Positions 41,765 to 50,255 of a stretch of 64,000 bases of DNA are shown here, in pieces. Under the pieces are notes generated by a model that saw only the letters and a list, made by a program, of their open reading frames with translations, did no database searches and was not told the DNA's origin. Origin of the DNA: CAIKBL01 sp964555355 (GTDB lineage Bacteria; Pseudomonadota; Gammaproteobacteria; Ga0077536). Where the stretch lies: the NCBI GenBank assembly GCA_964555355.1, contig CAZKRY010000005.1:186001-250000 (forward strand), written 5' to 3'. The position numbers and the translations under genes are program-made. Each line of letters begins with the position of its first letter. Position 1 is the stretch's first letter.

Positions 41765-43567
41765 ATGAATCAGCAACAGGCGGCGCCGGTCGTGCGCGAG
41801 TTCGATCCGATTTTGATGGCGGTGCTCGCCAACCGCTTGAACGCCATTGTGCGCGAGATGGCCAATACGCTACTTAAAACGGCGCGCTCGGCGGTGCTGG
41901 CGGTGGTGCGCGACTTTTCTTGTTCGATTGTCACCGGCGACAATCGTCTGTTGTGCCCTGGCGAAGGGTTGCCGGTGCACATTTTTGGTTCCAGTTTGCA
42001 GTCGCAGTCGATGTGCGATCTGCATCACGACCTCGCGCCCGGCGATGCGTTTTTGCATAACGATCCCTATCTCGGCAATACCCACCCGGCAGATCACATG
42101 GTGATGGTGCCCGTGTTCATCGATGGCGTGCATCTGTTCACGACCTGCGCCAAAGCCCATCAAGCCGATTGCGGAAATTCGATTCCCTCCACTTATCACG
42201 CGTATGCGCGGGATATCTATGAAGAAGGCGCGCTGATATTTCCCTGCGTGCGCATTCAAAAAGACTATCGCGATGTCGACGACATCATCCGCATGTGCAA
42301 ACGGCGTATCCGTGTGCCCGAACAATGGTACGGCGATTATCTCGCGGAGATCGGTTCTGCGCGCATCGGCGAGCGACGATTGGTTGAACTCACAAAGCGC
42401 TACGGCATCGATACCATCAAAGCATTTATCGACGAGTGGTTTGCCTACTCCGAACGCCGGATGGTGGAGGCTATCAAAAAGATGCCGCCGGGCAAGTTGT
42501 CCAACACCACGGTGTACGATCCACTGCCGCCGATATTGCCGAACGGCTTGCCGATCAGAGTCGATATCGCCGTCGACACGCAGGAGGGTTTCATTGACGT
42601 CGATCTGACGCACAACCCGGACAATATGGCGTTTGGGTTGAACGAATCGGTGGCCTGCGCGACCTCGAATGCGATGTGCGGTGTGTTTAACTGCATGGAC
42701 CCGGACGTCCCTCACAACGCGGGTTCGTTTGCGCGCGTGCGCGTGCATTTGCGCGATGGCTGCATTACCGGCGTACCGAAATTTCCGCACAGCTGTTCGA
42801 TGGCAACGACGAACATCGGCGATCGCATCGTTAACGTGACCCAGGCCGCATTCGCCGCGATCGGCGACGGCCACGGCCTGGCGGAGGGCGCGATTGGCAT
42901 GGGCGCGGGCGCCGGGGTCATTTCCGGCATGGACTGGCGGCGCAACGGTCCATTTATCAATCAGGAGTGGCTGCTAACGAATGGTGGACCGGCCACCCCG
43001 GAGACCGACGGATGGTTGAACTACGGCCTTCCGGTGGCGGCTGGTCTTATGTATCGCGGCAGTGTCGAAGTCGACGAGTCGAAGTATCCCATCATGGTGA
43101 AACACTTGCGGGTCATTCCGGGAGGAGGAGGCGCTGGGCGTTTTCGCGGCGCGCCGGGTTCCGAAATTGTCTATGGACCACGCCACGATCCACTGACCTT
43201 GGTCATCTCCTGCGATGGGCAGGTCAATCCACCGCAAGGTGTCCGCGGGGGGCAGCCGGGTCCCGCCGCCGCCACTTATAAGGTTAAAGCGGACGGTAGC
43301 GAAGAAAAATTGCCAGGCGTTGTCGAATGCCAGCTACAACCCGGCGAATGGGTGCGCGGCAGCGATGCCGGCGGCGGCGGTTATGGCGATCCCTTGGAGC
43401 GCGATCCCGCGCGCGTGCGCCGCGACGTGCTTGAGCGCTGGGAAACTTCCGCGCGAGCTTATGACGTTTATGGTGTGGTGCTGAACGGCCGCACTGACGA
43501 TGACACCTTGAGCGTCGATACCGCCGCAACCGTTGCCCGACGCGCCCAATTGCGCGGGCGTGCGTAA
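41765..43567 (+). CDS. hyuB: Hydantoinase/oxoprolinase B-type subunit (HyuB), locus 2
   Basis: The 600-residue protein starts at the ATG 2 bp after the hyuA stop, with AAGGA upstream inside hyuA. The metal-site region is FLHNDPYLGNTHPADHM (about 95-111), and later SDAGGGGYGDPLERDP corresponds to the family C-terminal glycine loop. It ends normally (RRAQLRGRA), unlike the HyuB of locus 1, whose end is repeat-derived. Catalysis is expected only with HyuA. The following gene overlaps its stop. Confidence 0.9.
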   Translation: MNQQQAAPVVREFDPILMAVLANRLNAIVREMANTLLKTARSAVLAVVRDFSCSIVTGDNRLLCPGEGLPVHIFGSSLQSQSMCDLHHDLAPGDAFLHNDPYLGNTHPADHMVMVPVFIDGVHLFTTCAKAHQADCGNSIPSTYHAYARDIYEEGALIFPCVRIQKDYRDVDDIIRMCKRRIRVPEQWYGDYLAEIGSARIGERRLVELTKRYGIDTIKAFIDEWFAYSERRMVEAIKKMPPGKLSNTTVYDPLPPILPNGLPIRVDIAVDTQEGFIDVDLTHNPDNMAFGLNESVACATSNAMCGVFNCMDPDVPHNAGSFARVRVHLRDGCITGVPKFPHSCSMATTNIGDRIVNVTQAAFAAIGDGHGLAEGAIGMGAGAGVISGMDWRRNGPFINQEWLLTNGGPATPETDGWLNYGLPVAAGLMYRGSVEVDESKYPIMVKHLRVIPGGGGAGRFRGAPGSEIVYGPRHDPLTLVISCDGQVNPPQGVRGGQPGPAAATYKVKADGSEEKLPGVVECQLQPGEWVRGSDAGGGGYGDPLERDPARVRRDVLERWETSARAYDVYGVVLNGRTDDDTLSVDTAATVARRAQLRGRA

Positions 43568-44147
43568 CGCGCGCCGCGGGCATCGCGGTCACAGCCGGTG
43601 GCGCGTATTGCTCGGTGTGTTGGCACTTGGCGCGGCGTCCGGGCAGTCACTTGAAATCGGGACCCCGTATGCCTTCACCGGCGAATTTGACTGCGTAAAT
43701 GCGTTCGATATGTTTGCCGCCTTCGCGGCGTTTTCCTGCTCTACGGCGTCGCCGCAGGCCGACGACACCACGCGAATTGCGCATGCGATTGCACGTTTGC
43801 GTGAGACCGAGTCGTTACCCGACGTCGAGGTCGACACACTAACCATTCGTTTTTGCCCGCTACTTTCCGGCACCGGCATCGTCCCTGCGCCGCAACGGGT
43901 GTACTTAGACGATGGGCTACGTGGACTTAGCATCGATGGGCTGGCGGAAATTCTGGCGCACGAACTCGTGCACGTGCGGCAATTCGCGGCGCTCGGTGCG
44001 GTCGGATTCAAATGTGAGTACGTGCGGGCGATGGGCGTCTGTGGTGGCTGTCAGGATCGCGCACATCCCCTGGAACGGAGCGCTTATGAAGTTCAGGACA
44101 GTGTGCGTAAGCGGTTAGCCGCTCAAGCGGAGCGAGTCGGACCGTAG
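43560..44147 (+). CDS. Exported HExxH metalloprotease-like protein
   Basis: Read from the GTG at 43560, overlapping the hyuB stop by 8 bp, the 195-residue protein has a basic, hydrophobic export signal (WRVLLGVLALGAASG, about 14-28). The mature domain has a zinc-site motif HELVH (134-138), in LAEILAHELVHVRQFAALG, with Glu at LERSAYEVQ as likely third ligand. This layout resembles DUF4157-type metallopeptidase-like domains. Cysteines C55?-C60 and CGGC (161-164) may form disulfides. An upstream TTG at 43533 would destroy the signal. It overlaps the convergent Hpt gene by 25 bp. Activity unproven. Confidence 0.6.
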   Translation: MRNARRGHRGHSRWRVLLGVLALGAASGQSLEIGTPYAFTGEFDCVNAFDMFAAFAAFSCSTASPQADDTTRIAHAIARLRETESLPDVEVDTLTIRFCPLLSGTGIVPAPQRVYLDDGLRGLSIDGLAEILAHELVHVRQFAALGAVGFKCEYVRAMGVCGGCQDRAHPLERSAYEVQDSVRKRLAAQAERVGP

Positions 44148-44794
44148 AACGCGTTTGCCGCGAGCTTAAGTCGCTGCACGGTCGCCGCGATTTCCGCGGT
44201 CAAGGCCGCCTGAATTCGCGCGACTTCAGGCGCGGAACCATGCCACGCGGCATCGTCTGCGAGTTGCACGATGCCGCTTGCCCCCATCGCTGCCGCCGCT
44301 CCGCGCACTCGATGCAGCGCGGAAAATCGCGTCGGCGCGTGTAAGGGTGCGGTAGTTGATCCGAGCAAGGCTCCCAATACTTGCATTTCATCGCCAAAGC
44401 GCTCGACCAACTGCGCGGCTGCTTGCGCGCCGTCCGCGCTCAGCATGATTTCACCGCTGAGAACGGGATCTAGTCGATGGTGATTGGGTCCGTTGACGTA
44501 AGCCAGTACGGCCGCCAGCGCCGTGGCCGAATAGGGCCGACGACACGGCACGAGCTGAAGGTCGTGCCGGTCGCCTAAGTCACTTTTGTGTTCCCACCAC
44601 ACGACGATCCGAGTGCCGTCAGCCGGTTTGCTAAGAGCAGCAAGCGCAGAAGGGGCGACGAACAGCAAATCGGCTTTCGCGGAGCTTTCCACCGCGCTTG
44701 TCCCGGTTATCGCACCGCGATGGCCAAGTTCGCGGAGCCACCATTGGCAGGCCCGTGCCCAAGTGCGGTCGCTGTCCGCAATCAAAATTTGCAA
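44123..44794 (-). CDS. Degenerate receiver plus Hpt-domain protein
   Basis: From a TTG start, the 223-residue protein has a receiver-like N-terminal domain (ILIADSDRTWARA, about 1-95) that lacks a clear phosphoacceptor Asp in the usual place. A C-terminal histidine phosphotransfer domain follows, with ALHRVRGAAAAMGA (His161) in the H-x-x-K/R-G-A pattern. It could accept phosphate from the hybrid kinase at 34533, about 8 kb away, or from an unknown kinase. It has no operon partner and overlaps the protease-like gene end-to-end by 25 bp. Start position is weakly supported. Confidence 0.6.
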   Translation of the reverse strand: MQILIADSDRTWARACQWWLRELGHRGAITGTSAVESSAKADLLFVAPSALAALSKPADGTRIVVWWEHKSDLGDRHDLQLVPCRRPYSATALAAVLAYVNGPNHHRLDPVLSGEIMLSADGAQAAAQLVERFGDEMQVLGALLGSTTAPLHAPTRFSALHRVRGAAAAMGASGIVQLADDAAWHGSAPEVARIQAALTAEIAATVQRLKLAANAFYGPTRSA

Positions 44795-45070
44795 AATGCG
44801 CCCTATGATTCGAAAAAGGCGCGCAAGGTTAGCGGAAGGGCAGAAGAAGTCGAACCGAACATGCGAGCGTTTAGCGATTCTTTACATGGTCGGGGGCGAT
44901 TTGAGTTGGCGGGTCGCGAGCCGTCGCGTGTAGCGCTGCGCAAACCTAAGGCCTATATTCAGCGCTTCAATCCCGTGGGTAGGACGCTGCACGAAAAATC
45001 ATCGGGACGATGTAGGGTCACTCAACAAATACGTCTCACCGCCACTTACAGCGCAATCGGGAGGAACAAA

Positions 45071-46285
45071 ATGGCAAACGCGCAACGCATTGTGGTCATT
45101 GGAGCGGGTGCTGCCGGGCTCAACGCCGCCGGTCGCTTACGGCGTTTAGCGCCGTCACTCGACATCGTCGTGGTCGACCCTGCGGACTATCACTACTACC
45201 AACCGTTATGGACCTTTGTGGGCGGTGGCGTCTATCCGCGCGAACGGAGCCAACGGCCGATGGCGGAAGTCATGCCTTCGGGCGTGCGTTGGGTGAAGGA
45301 TGCGGCGCTCGAGTTTCGACCTGGCGAAAACACGGTCGTTACGCGCGGCGGCGAAACGCTGCGTTATGACGCCTTGATTGCGGCCCCCGGTATTCAGATC
45401 AATTGGGGGGCGATCCCTGGGCTGAAAGAAGGACTGGGCAAACAAGGCATCTGTAGTAACTACAGTTATGAAAGTGTGAACTCGACGTGGCAACAGTTGC
45501 AGGCGTTTCGCCAGGGTACCGCGCTATTCACCATCCCCAGCACGCCGATCAAGTGCGCCGGTGCCCCACTCAAAATTATGTTTTTGGCGGAAGACCATTT
45601 CCGACGAACCGGGATCCGCGCAAGCGCGACAGTTAAATATATGTGCGCCGGACCCGCGATTTTCCGGGCTCCCAAGTACGCCGAACAATTGGTGAAGATC
45701 GCGGCGGCACGCGACATTGCCGTACGTTACAAGCATGAACTAACCGCGTTACGCCCTGAGTCGCGCGAAGCCGTGTTTCGGGAAGCGGACAGCGGTCAAG
45801 AAGTCATTGAGAAATTCGACTTCATCCACGTGACGCCGCCGATGGGGGCGTTGGAGGTCATGAAACAAAGTCCGTTGGCCGATGCCGCGGGTTGGGTGGA
45901 GGTCAATAAAGCGACGCTGCAGCATGTGCGTTACCCAAATGTGTTTAGCTTGGGCGATGCGAGCAGTTTGCCGACTTCCAAAACCGCCGCGGCGATCCGC
46001 GCGCAGGGGCCGGTGCTCGTCGCGAATTTGTTGGACGTGCTAGCTGGCCGCGCCCCGACTGCCAACTATCTGGGATACACCTCCTGTCCTCTCATCACCG
46101 GTTACGGCCGGCTGATGTTGGCGGAATTCGACTACGACTTGAAACCCTGCGAGACCTTCCCGTTCGATCAAGGCCAGGAGCGGCGTTCGATGTACTGGCT
46201 CAAGAAATACATCATGCCGATCATCTACTGGCGGGGCTTGGTACGTGGGCGGCGATGGCCGGAACCGTGGCCCCTTGCAGACTAG
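45071..46285 (+). CDS. sqr: Type II sulfide:quinone oxidoreductase, SQOR-like
   Basis: The 404-residue flavoprotein has the FAD motif IVVIGAGAAGLNAAGRLRR (about 7-25). Two redox cysteines occur at the places used by the human enzyme: C162 in STPIKCAGAPLKIMFLAE, and C338 in YLGYTSCPLITGYGRLMLAE. The C-terminal FDYDLKPCETFPFDQGQERR then SMYWLKKYIMPIIYW is nearly the pattern of mitochondrial SQOR and gives a membrane-associated tail. It oxidises sulfide to sulfane sulfur and reduces quinone. AGGAAC precedes the ATG at 45071; a long upstream frame from 44588 is spurious. It stands alone. Confidence 0.88.
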   Translation: MANAQRIVVIGAGAAGLNAAGRLRRLAPSLDIVVVDPADYHYYQPLWTFVGGGVYPRERSQRPMAEVMPSGVRWVKDAALEFRPGENTVVTRGGETLRYDALIAAPGIQINWGAIPGLKEGLGKQGICSNYSYESVNSTWQQLQAFRQGTALFTIPSTPIKCAGAPLKIMFLAEDHFRRTGIRASATVKYMCAGPAIFRAPKYAEQLVKIAAARDIAVRYKHELTALRPESREAVFREADSGQEVIEKFDFIHVTPPMGALEVMKQSPLADAAGWVEVNKATLQHVRYPNVFSLGDASSLPTSKTAAAIRAQGPVLVANLLDVLAGRAPTANYLGYTSCPLITGYGRLMLAEFDYDLKPCETFPFDQGQERRSMYWLKKYIMPIIYWRGLVRGRRWPEPWPLAD

Positions 46286-46798
46286 ACGAAGTCTTTGTAT
46301 TGCGCGCCGCAACATTCATTCTTCACCGAATGCCAATTTAGATTTGGGACTCGATGAACCGAGTACGGCGTGCAAGGTACATACAGCCAACGAAATTGTA
46401 TTTCGGGTGGAAACGACGTGGGATGACAAGGCGCGATGAAACCGTGAAGTGATCCGCCGCGCCTTGGCCTCCGTATCAGGAATCACGAACAGAGCGGCGG
46501 CACTGACAAGTTGCCGCCACCGAGAAGATGACAGGTAGGACACAAGAACGCCACTCCAAATCCTTAAAAACCTTGGAGTACTTCCTACTGAACCGCTTCC
46601 CGTGCCAGAATCCGCTCTCGCCGCAGCATTATTGCTCGGCGCGGGAGGAGATAAGAGCGTTCTTGAGAACTCGCCACCGCGCATGAGCGGCGCGACAAGA
46701 AGTCGCAAGGCGGTGTTGAAAAACGCGTACGCGTAAAGCTACCAAACCGCAGGATGTCGACGAGGTAGTTAATTACCAGCTAGCTGAAGGAGGTTTCA
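46286..46798. other. 513-bp gap with no convincing gene
   Basis: Neither strand has a frame that looks coding. A plus-strand stretch open from about 46541 to 46737 without an initiator (LPVPESALAAALLLG-type sequence) might be a decayed fragment. Perfect palindromes ACGCGTACGCGT (46723-46734) and CAGCTAGCTG (46777-46786) lie ahead of the DUF1329 gene and may be part of its control region. Confidence 0.5.
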
Positions 46799-48211
46799 AT
46801 GCACATAATGAAATACGGTCCGGGGTTCACCCGCCGTCATTTCCTGAACACGATGGGGACAGGATTTTGCGCTGGTGTGCTGCGGCCGTTGTGGGAAGTA
46901 ATCGCGGAGGACGGCAAAATTGACCGTGCCTACCCCGAAGAACTTCTCGACATCGGTGCGTATACCAAAGGCAAGGTTAATGTCGGCGACAAACTGACGG
47001 CAGACAACGTTGACCACGTTAAGGACTTGATGGATGAAGTGACCTACATCCAGATCAAGCAACAAGGGCGTGTGTGTGATGTGGTCGCGACCGAACGCGA
47101 CGTTTACAAACTGAACCCGCCGGACTACCTCGACGCGTCCATGCGCCATCAGGGCATGGCGAAGTTCGATGAAAAAGGCAACGTCGTCACTCAAGAAGGC
47201 AAGCCATGGGTTGGTGGTATCCCGTGGGTTAACCCGACCGAAGCCGGTCAGGTGATTGCCGCGCATAACTTGAGCTGGGGCCGTTACGACATCGCGATGT
47301 ACTGCATCGACGAATACGACATGGACGCCGATGGCAACGAGCAATACCACTACAATTTCTGGTGGTGCGAAATTGCCGGTACCTGCCGCATCAAGATGGA
47401 CCCGAAGCCCTACATGCCGACTCCGCTGGATAAATCGGGCGAAGGCGTGCTGCGCTACCAGTCAGCGGTGTGGGACTACCCGAACGACGTCAAAGGTACG
47501 TCGATTCTTAATATTTGGCCGTATGATGCGACTCAGTACCCGGACTTCTTCGGTTACCTCCCGGCCTTCAAGCGGGTGCGTCGCTTCCCAACCAACCAAC
47601 GTTTCGAGCCGGTGATCGCGGGTTCGACGTTCTATCTGACGGACGCCTGGATGACCGGCGACCCGACTTTGACCTGGGGCAACTTCAAGCTCGTAGGTCG
47701 CGGTCCGGCGATGCTCGCCACCAACGGCGGTTGGAATGCGGATGACGACAACTGGATCCTGGGCCGCCACGGCGGTAAGACCGGCAAGAAGTTCTGGAAT
47801 TCCAGCTTCTCGCTGGTACCGGAAGTCTTCGTGGTCGAACTCGAACCGACCGGCTACCCACGCGCGCCATATAGCAAAAAGCGCATTTGGTACGACGGTC
47901 GTACGATCGCCCCGATTACCATGAACAGCTTTGACCGTCGTGGTCAGGTCTGGAAGCAATGGGAAGCGGGCTTCGACAACTTCTCGAAACCGGATGGCCG
48001 TTACTGGAACTCCGAGCCTGGTCAAACCAAGGGGATGTGGTCTTGGCTGTACGTGCATTCGCACGACATTCAGTCCGGCCGTATTACCTCGTTCCAGCAC
48101 ACCAAGCACACGCAAGGTGGCCAGACCGACCAGCGCAACTTCGGCAAGGATGGAATGGAAATGTACGAAAAGTACACGACCGAAGCCGCCATCCGCCGCT
48201 TGGGAACCTAA
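46799..48211 (+). CDS. Tat-exported DUF1329 domain protein
   Basis: A 470-residue DUF1329 protein whose start is certain: AAGGAGGT sits four bases before the ATG. The N-terminus is a twin-arginine signal, TRRHFLNTMGTGFCAGVL (R12, R13). The mature protein is rich in Trp, Tyr and Asp, as is usual for the family (DYLDASMRHQGMAKF, WGRYDIAMYCIDEYDM). DUF1329 proteins are periplasmic or outer-membrane associated and recur with MMPL/RND permeases in degradation clusters; two such permeases lie 10 kb away. Codon choice (many CGT, GGT, AAC, GAC) looks more biased than in neighbours, hinting at high expression, as does the very strong terminator. Confidence 0.85.
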   Translation: MHIMKYGPGFTRRHFLNTMGTGFCAGVLRPLWEVIAEDGKIDRAYPEELLDIGAYTKGKVNVGDKLTADNVDHVKDLMDEVTYIQIKQQGRVCDVVATERDVYKLNPPDYLDASMRHQGMAKFDEKGNVVTQEGKPWVGGIPWVNPTEAGQVIAAHNLSWGRYDIAMYCIDEYDMDADGNEQYHYNFWWCEIAGTCRIKMDPKPYMPTPLDKSGEGVLRYQSAVWDYPNDVKGTSILNIWPYDATQYPDFFGYLPAFKRVRRFPTNQRFEPVIAGSTFYLTDAWMTGDPTLTWGNFKLVGRGPAMLATNGGWNADDDNWILGRHGGKTGKKFWNSSFSLVPEVFVVELEPTGYPRAPYSKKRIWYDGRTIAPITMNSFDRRGQVWKQWEAGFDNFSKPDGRYWNSEPGQTKGMWSWLYVHSHDIQSGRITSFQHTKHTQGGQTDQRNFGKDGMEMYEKYTTEAAIRRLGT

Positions 48212-48239
48212 GCGGAACCAACACGTTTCAACGTGTATC

Positions 48240-48270
48240 ATCTCCGCGGCTTCGGCCGCGGAGATTTTTT
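48240..48270 (+). terminator. Strong intrinsic terminator with a UUCG tetraloop after the DUF1329 gene
   Basis: Perfect 11-bp stem ATCTCCGCGGC / GCCGCGGAGAT with loop TTCG (48251-48254), followed by a T6 tract (48265-48270), 28 bp after the stop codon at 48211. Confidence 0.93.
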
Positions 48271-48339
48271 GCTCTCCTCTCAAATTAACGGTGGCTTAGA
48301 TTCCACCGCGCGGTGCGCTGCCCACTGCCACTCTATATC

Positions 48340-49875
48340 TCAAGCCGCGCGCGCGGCCTGCATGCTTTCTACCACTGTGCGGTGGTCGGGGAAGTGTTTG
48401 AGAAGTTCCAGGCAAGAGCGTTTCGGTCCTTCGGGATCAATCACCAGCATGTCGCGACGCGGCTTGCGCGGCGGCTTTCGCGGATATCTGGCCATCCCCG
48501 ACAAAATGCAAAACCAGGAGGTTGGGCTGTAGCTCATTCGCGCACTCTGGCGATTGATTTCCGTTAATAAATCACCACCGTTATCCCAGACCTCTAATAT
48601 CTCGCGCAGCGAATCCGAGACAGGCGTGCTCTCGCGCGCCGCGATCCAATAGGGCGTATCCGTGCGTGAATTTAGCTTGTAGTGCATGAATACGTAATCT
48701 TTGACGCTATCGAGAATCAAACCGACCTTCTCGTTGAGCGCCGGCGCGCGCAAATTCGTGAAGTCGCCGCGTGCATATTCCTCGATGAAATTCTCCACGG
48801 TGTCCTGCACGATCATGAGCGCGGTCGCTTCTAGCGGCTCAATGAAACCCTGGGCTAATCCGATTGCGAGACAGTTCTTTTCCCACACGCGCGCTAAGCG
48901 GCCAACCCGCATTTTGAGATGTCGCGCTTCGGTCTCGTCGCTCTCCGGCAGTTTCAAGTGCGCGCGTAATTCCCGCTCGGCCGCTTGCTCGTCCAGATAA
49001 TCGGAGGAGTACACATAGCCGTTACCGATCCGATTCACGAGCGGGATCTTCCACACCCAGCCGTATTTCAGCGCGGTGGACAGCGTCTCCGACCGCAACT
49101 CTTGGGGATTGGCATGTGGGGTCGGCATCGCCACCGCGCGATCATTGAACAAAAATTCTTGGTAAGACTTAAACGGGACCTGGAGCGTTTTGCAGATAAG
49201 AATGCTCGCAAAGCCCGAACAATCGATGAAAAAATCTGCGTCGATAAACCCGTGCTGTTCCGTTTCGACGCCGGCGATTGCGCCGTCCTCGCGTTGACGC
49301 ACGCTGGTGACGGTGTCGATCACGTGCTTGACCCCGAGTGCGAGCGACTTGGTTTTTAGAAAATCGCCGATCAGACGCGCGTCGAAGTGATAGGCGAAGT
49401 CCGCCAGGTAGTTCGCGCTGGCGTCAGGCAGCGGCGCCTTGGAGTGCTTGGACAGATAATTCGAAATAAAAAACGTGTCGGGTAACGCGTGCGCATCGAG
49501 ATTGCGTTGACGTAGGCAAAGATTGGTATAAAACGCGCGAATGAACGGATCGTCACTCGCTGAAAAGAAAGGGTGATAGTAGCTTTCGAAGCCCGGCCGC
49601 GTGCACCAGCCAGGGAAGCGGATGCCGCATTTAAAGGTCCCGTTACAGTGCGGCATCCATTCGGAATCGGGGATCCCAAGCTTCTGAAAATAACGCCGCA
49701 TCTTTGGGGTGGAGCCTTCGCCGACTCCGATGATGCCAATCGCGGCTGATTCCAATAACGTGATCTCGGCGCCTTTCTCGCGCCATGCGTGCGCCATCGC
49801 GATCGCCGCCATCCAGCCGGCGGTGCCGCCGCCCACGATCAAAATTTTGCCGGGAGACCCTCGTCGCTGCGCCAT
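48340..49875 (-). CDS. Flavin-dependent tryptophan-halogenase family protein
   Basis: The 511-residue enzyme (ATG at 49875, AAGGA upstream) has the FADH2-binding GGGTAGWM (about 15-22) and the catalytic lysine K82 in HCNGTFKCGIRF, matching Lys79 of PrnA. It also has the halogenase W-x-W-x-I-P motif as GWVWKIP, and QGFIEPLEATAL with the Glu that supports hypohalous-acid transfer. EPLEAT in place of EPLES(T)G suggests a substrate other than tryptophan. A separate flavin reductase would be needed and is absent here, as are biosynthetic genes. Its product and halide (Cl or Br) cannot be deduced. Confidence 0.87.
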   Translation of the reverse strand: MAQRRGSPGKILIVGGGTAGWMAAIAMAHAWREKGAEITLLESAAIGIIGVGEGSTPKMRRYFQKLGIPDSEWMPHCNGTFKCGIRFPGWCTRPGFESYYHPFFSASDDPFIRAFYTNLCLRQRNLDAHALPDTFFISNYLSKHSKAPLPDASANYLADFAYHFDARLIGDFLKTKSLALGVKHVIDTVTSVRQREDGAIAGVETEQHGFIDADFFIDCSGFASILICKTLQVPFKSYQEFLFNDRAVAMPTPHANPQELRSETLSTALKYGWVWKIPLVNRIGNGYVYSSDYLDEQAAERELRAHLKLPESDETEARHLKMRVGRLARVWEKNCLAIGLAQGFIEPLEATALMIVQDTVENFIEEYARGDFTNLRAPALNEKVGLILDSVKDYVFMHYKLNSRTDTPYWIAARESTPVSDSLREILEVWDNGGDLLTEINRQSARMSYSPTSWFCILSGMARYPRKPPRKPRRDMLVIDPEGPKRSCLELLKHFPDHRTVVESMQAARAA

Positions 49876-50255
49876 CCTCAGTCCTTTCTCCGCCGGTTTC
49901 ACACATTAGCCTTAATCGCAATTTCGCACGCTTGGCACCGGCTTGGCCATTGAAGTCACTTGCGCGAAATCAACTTCGCCGCCTAAAGCGCAGCGCAGCA
50001 TGTCAATTTACTTGGATTGCGGCTTGCTGCTGCGGTACGAATTAAGGTTAAATCGTACCGCACACGCGGAACGACGCACCTCCAACATCATGCCTGCGAG
50101 TGCATCCAAGATTAATTTTTTGCTCGCTCCGGCTTTAGGCCTGGGTTCCGGCGCGCGTGGGTAAGGTTCGAATGTCGGGTGCGCCGCACGTAGACCACCG
50201 GAAACACTGCGCGTTTGCAGGGCTTCCTTAATTCATCCTGATTTAGGAGTGGACG
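49876..50255. other. 380-bp divergent intergenic region before the carboxylase operon
   Basis: No gene is seen. It separates the halogenase from the five-gene carboxylase operon and must carry both promoters. No consensus promoter stands out by eye. Confidence 0.5.

Noticed and set aside
41870..42874. Long minus-strand open frame (334 codons) opposite hyuB of locus 2.
   Set aside because: It is the shadow of a GC-rich gene; the composition (His, Arg, Val rich) and the strong HyuB match on the plus strand show which strand is real.
44588..45070. Upstream extension of the SQR frame giving a 565-residue protein.
   Set aside because: The extension overlaps the Hpt gene on the other strand, has no domain, and the ATG at 45071 has GGAGG in place and starts exactly at the FAD motif.
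46316..46708. Minus-strand 130-codon frame in the gap before the DUF1329 gene.
   Set aside because: No ribosome site, a low-complexity Ser/Ala/Arg composition and no recognisable domain; left as intergenic.
47462..48283. Minus-strand open frame (273 codons) opposite the DUF1329 gene.
   Set aside because: It shares the DNA with a clearly coding plus-strand gene that has perfect translation signals and a terminator.
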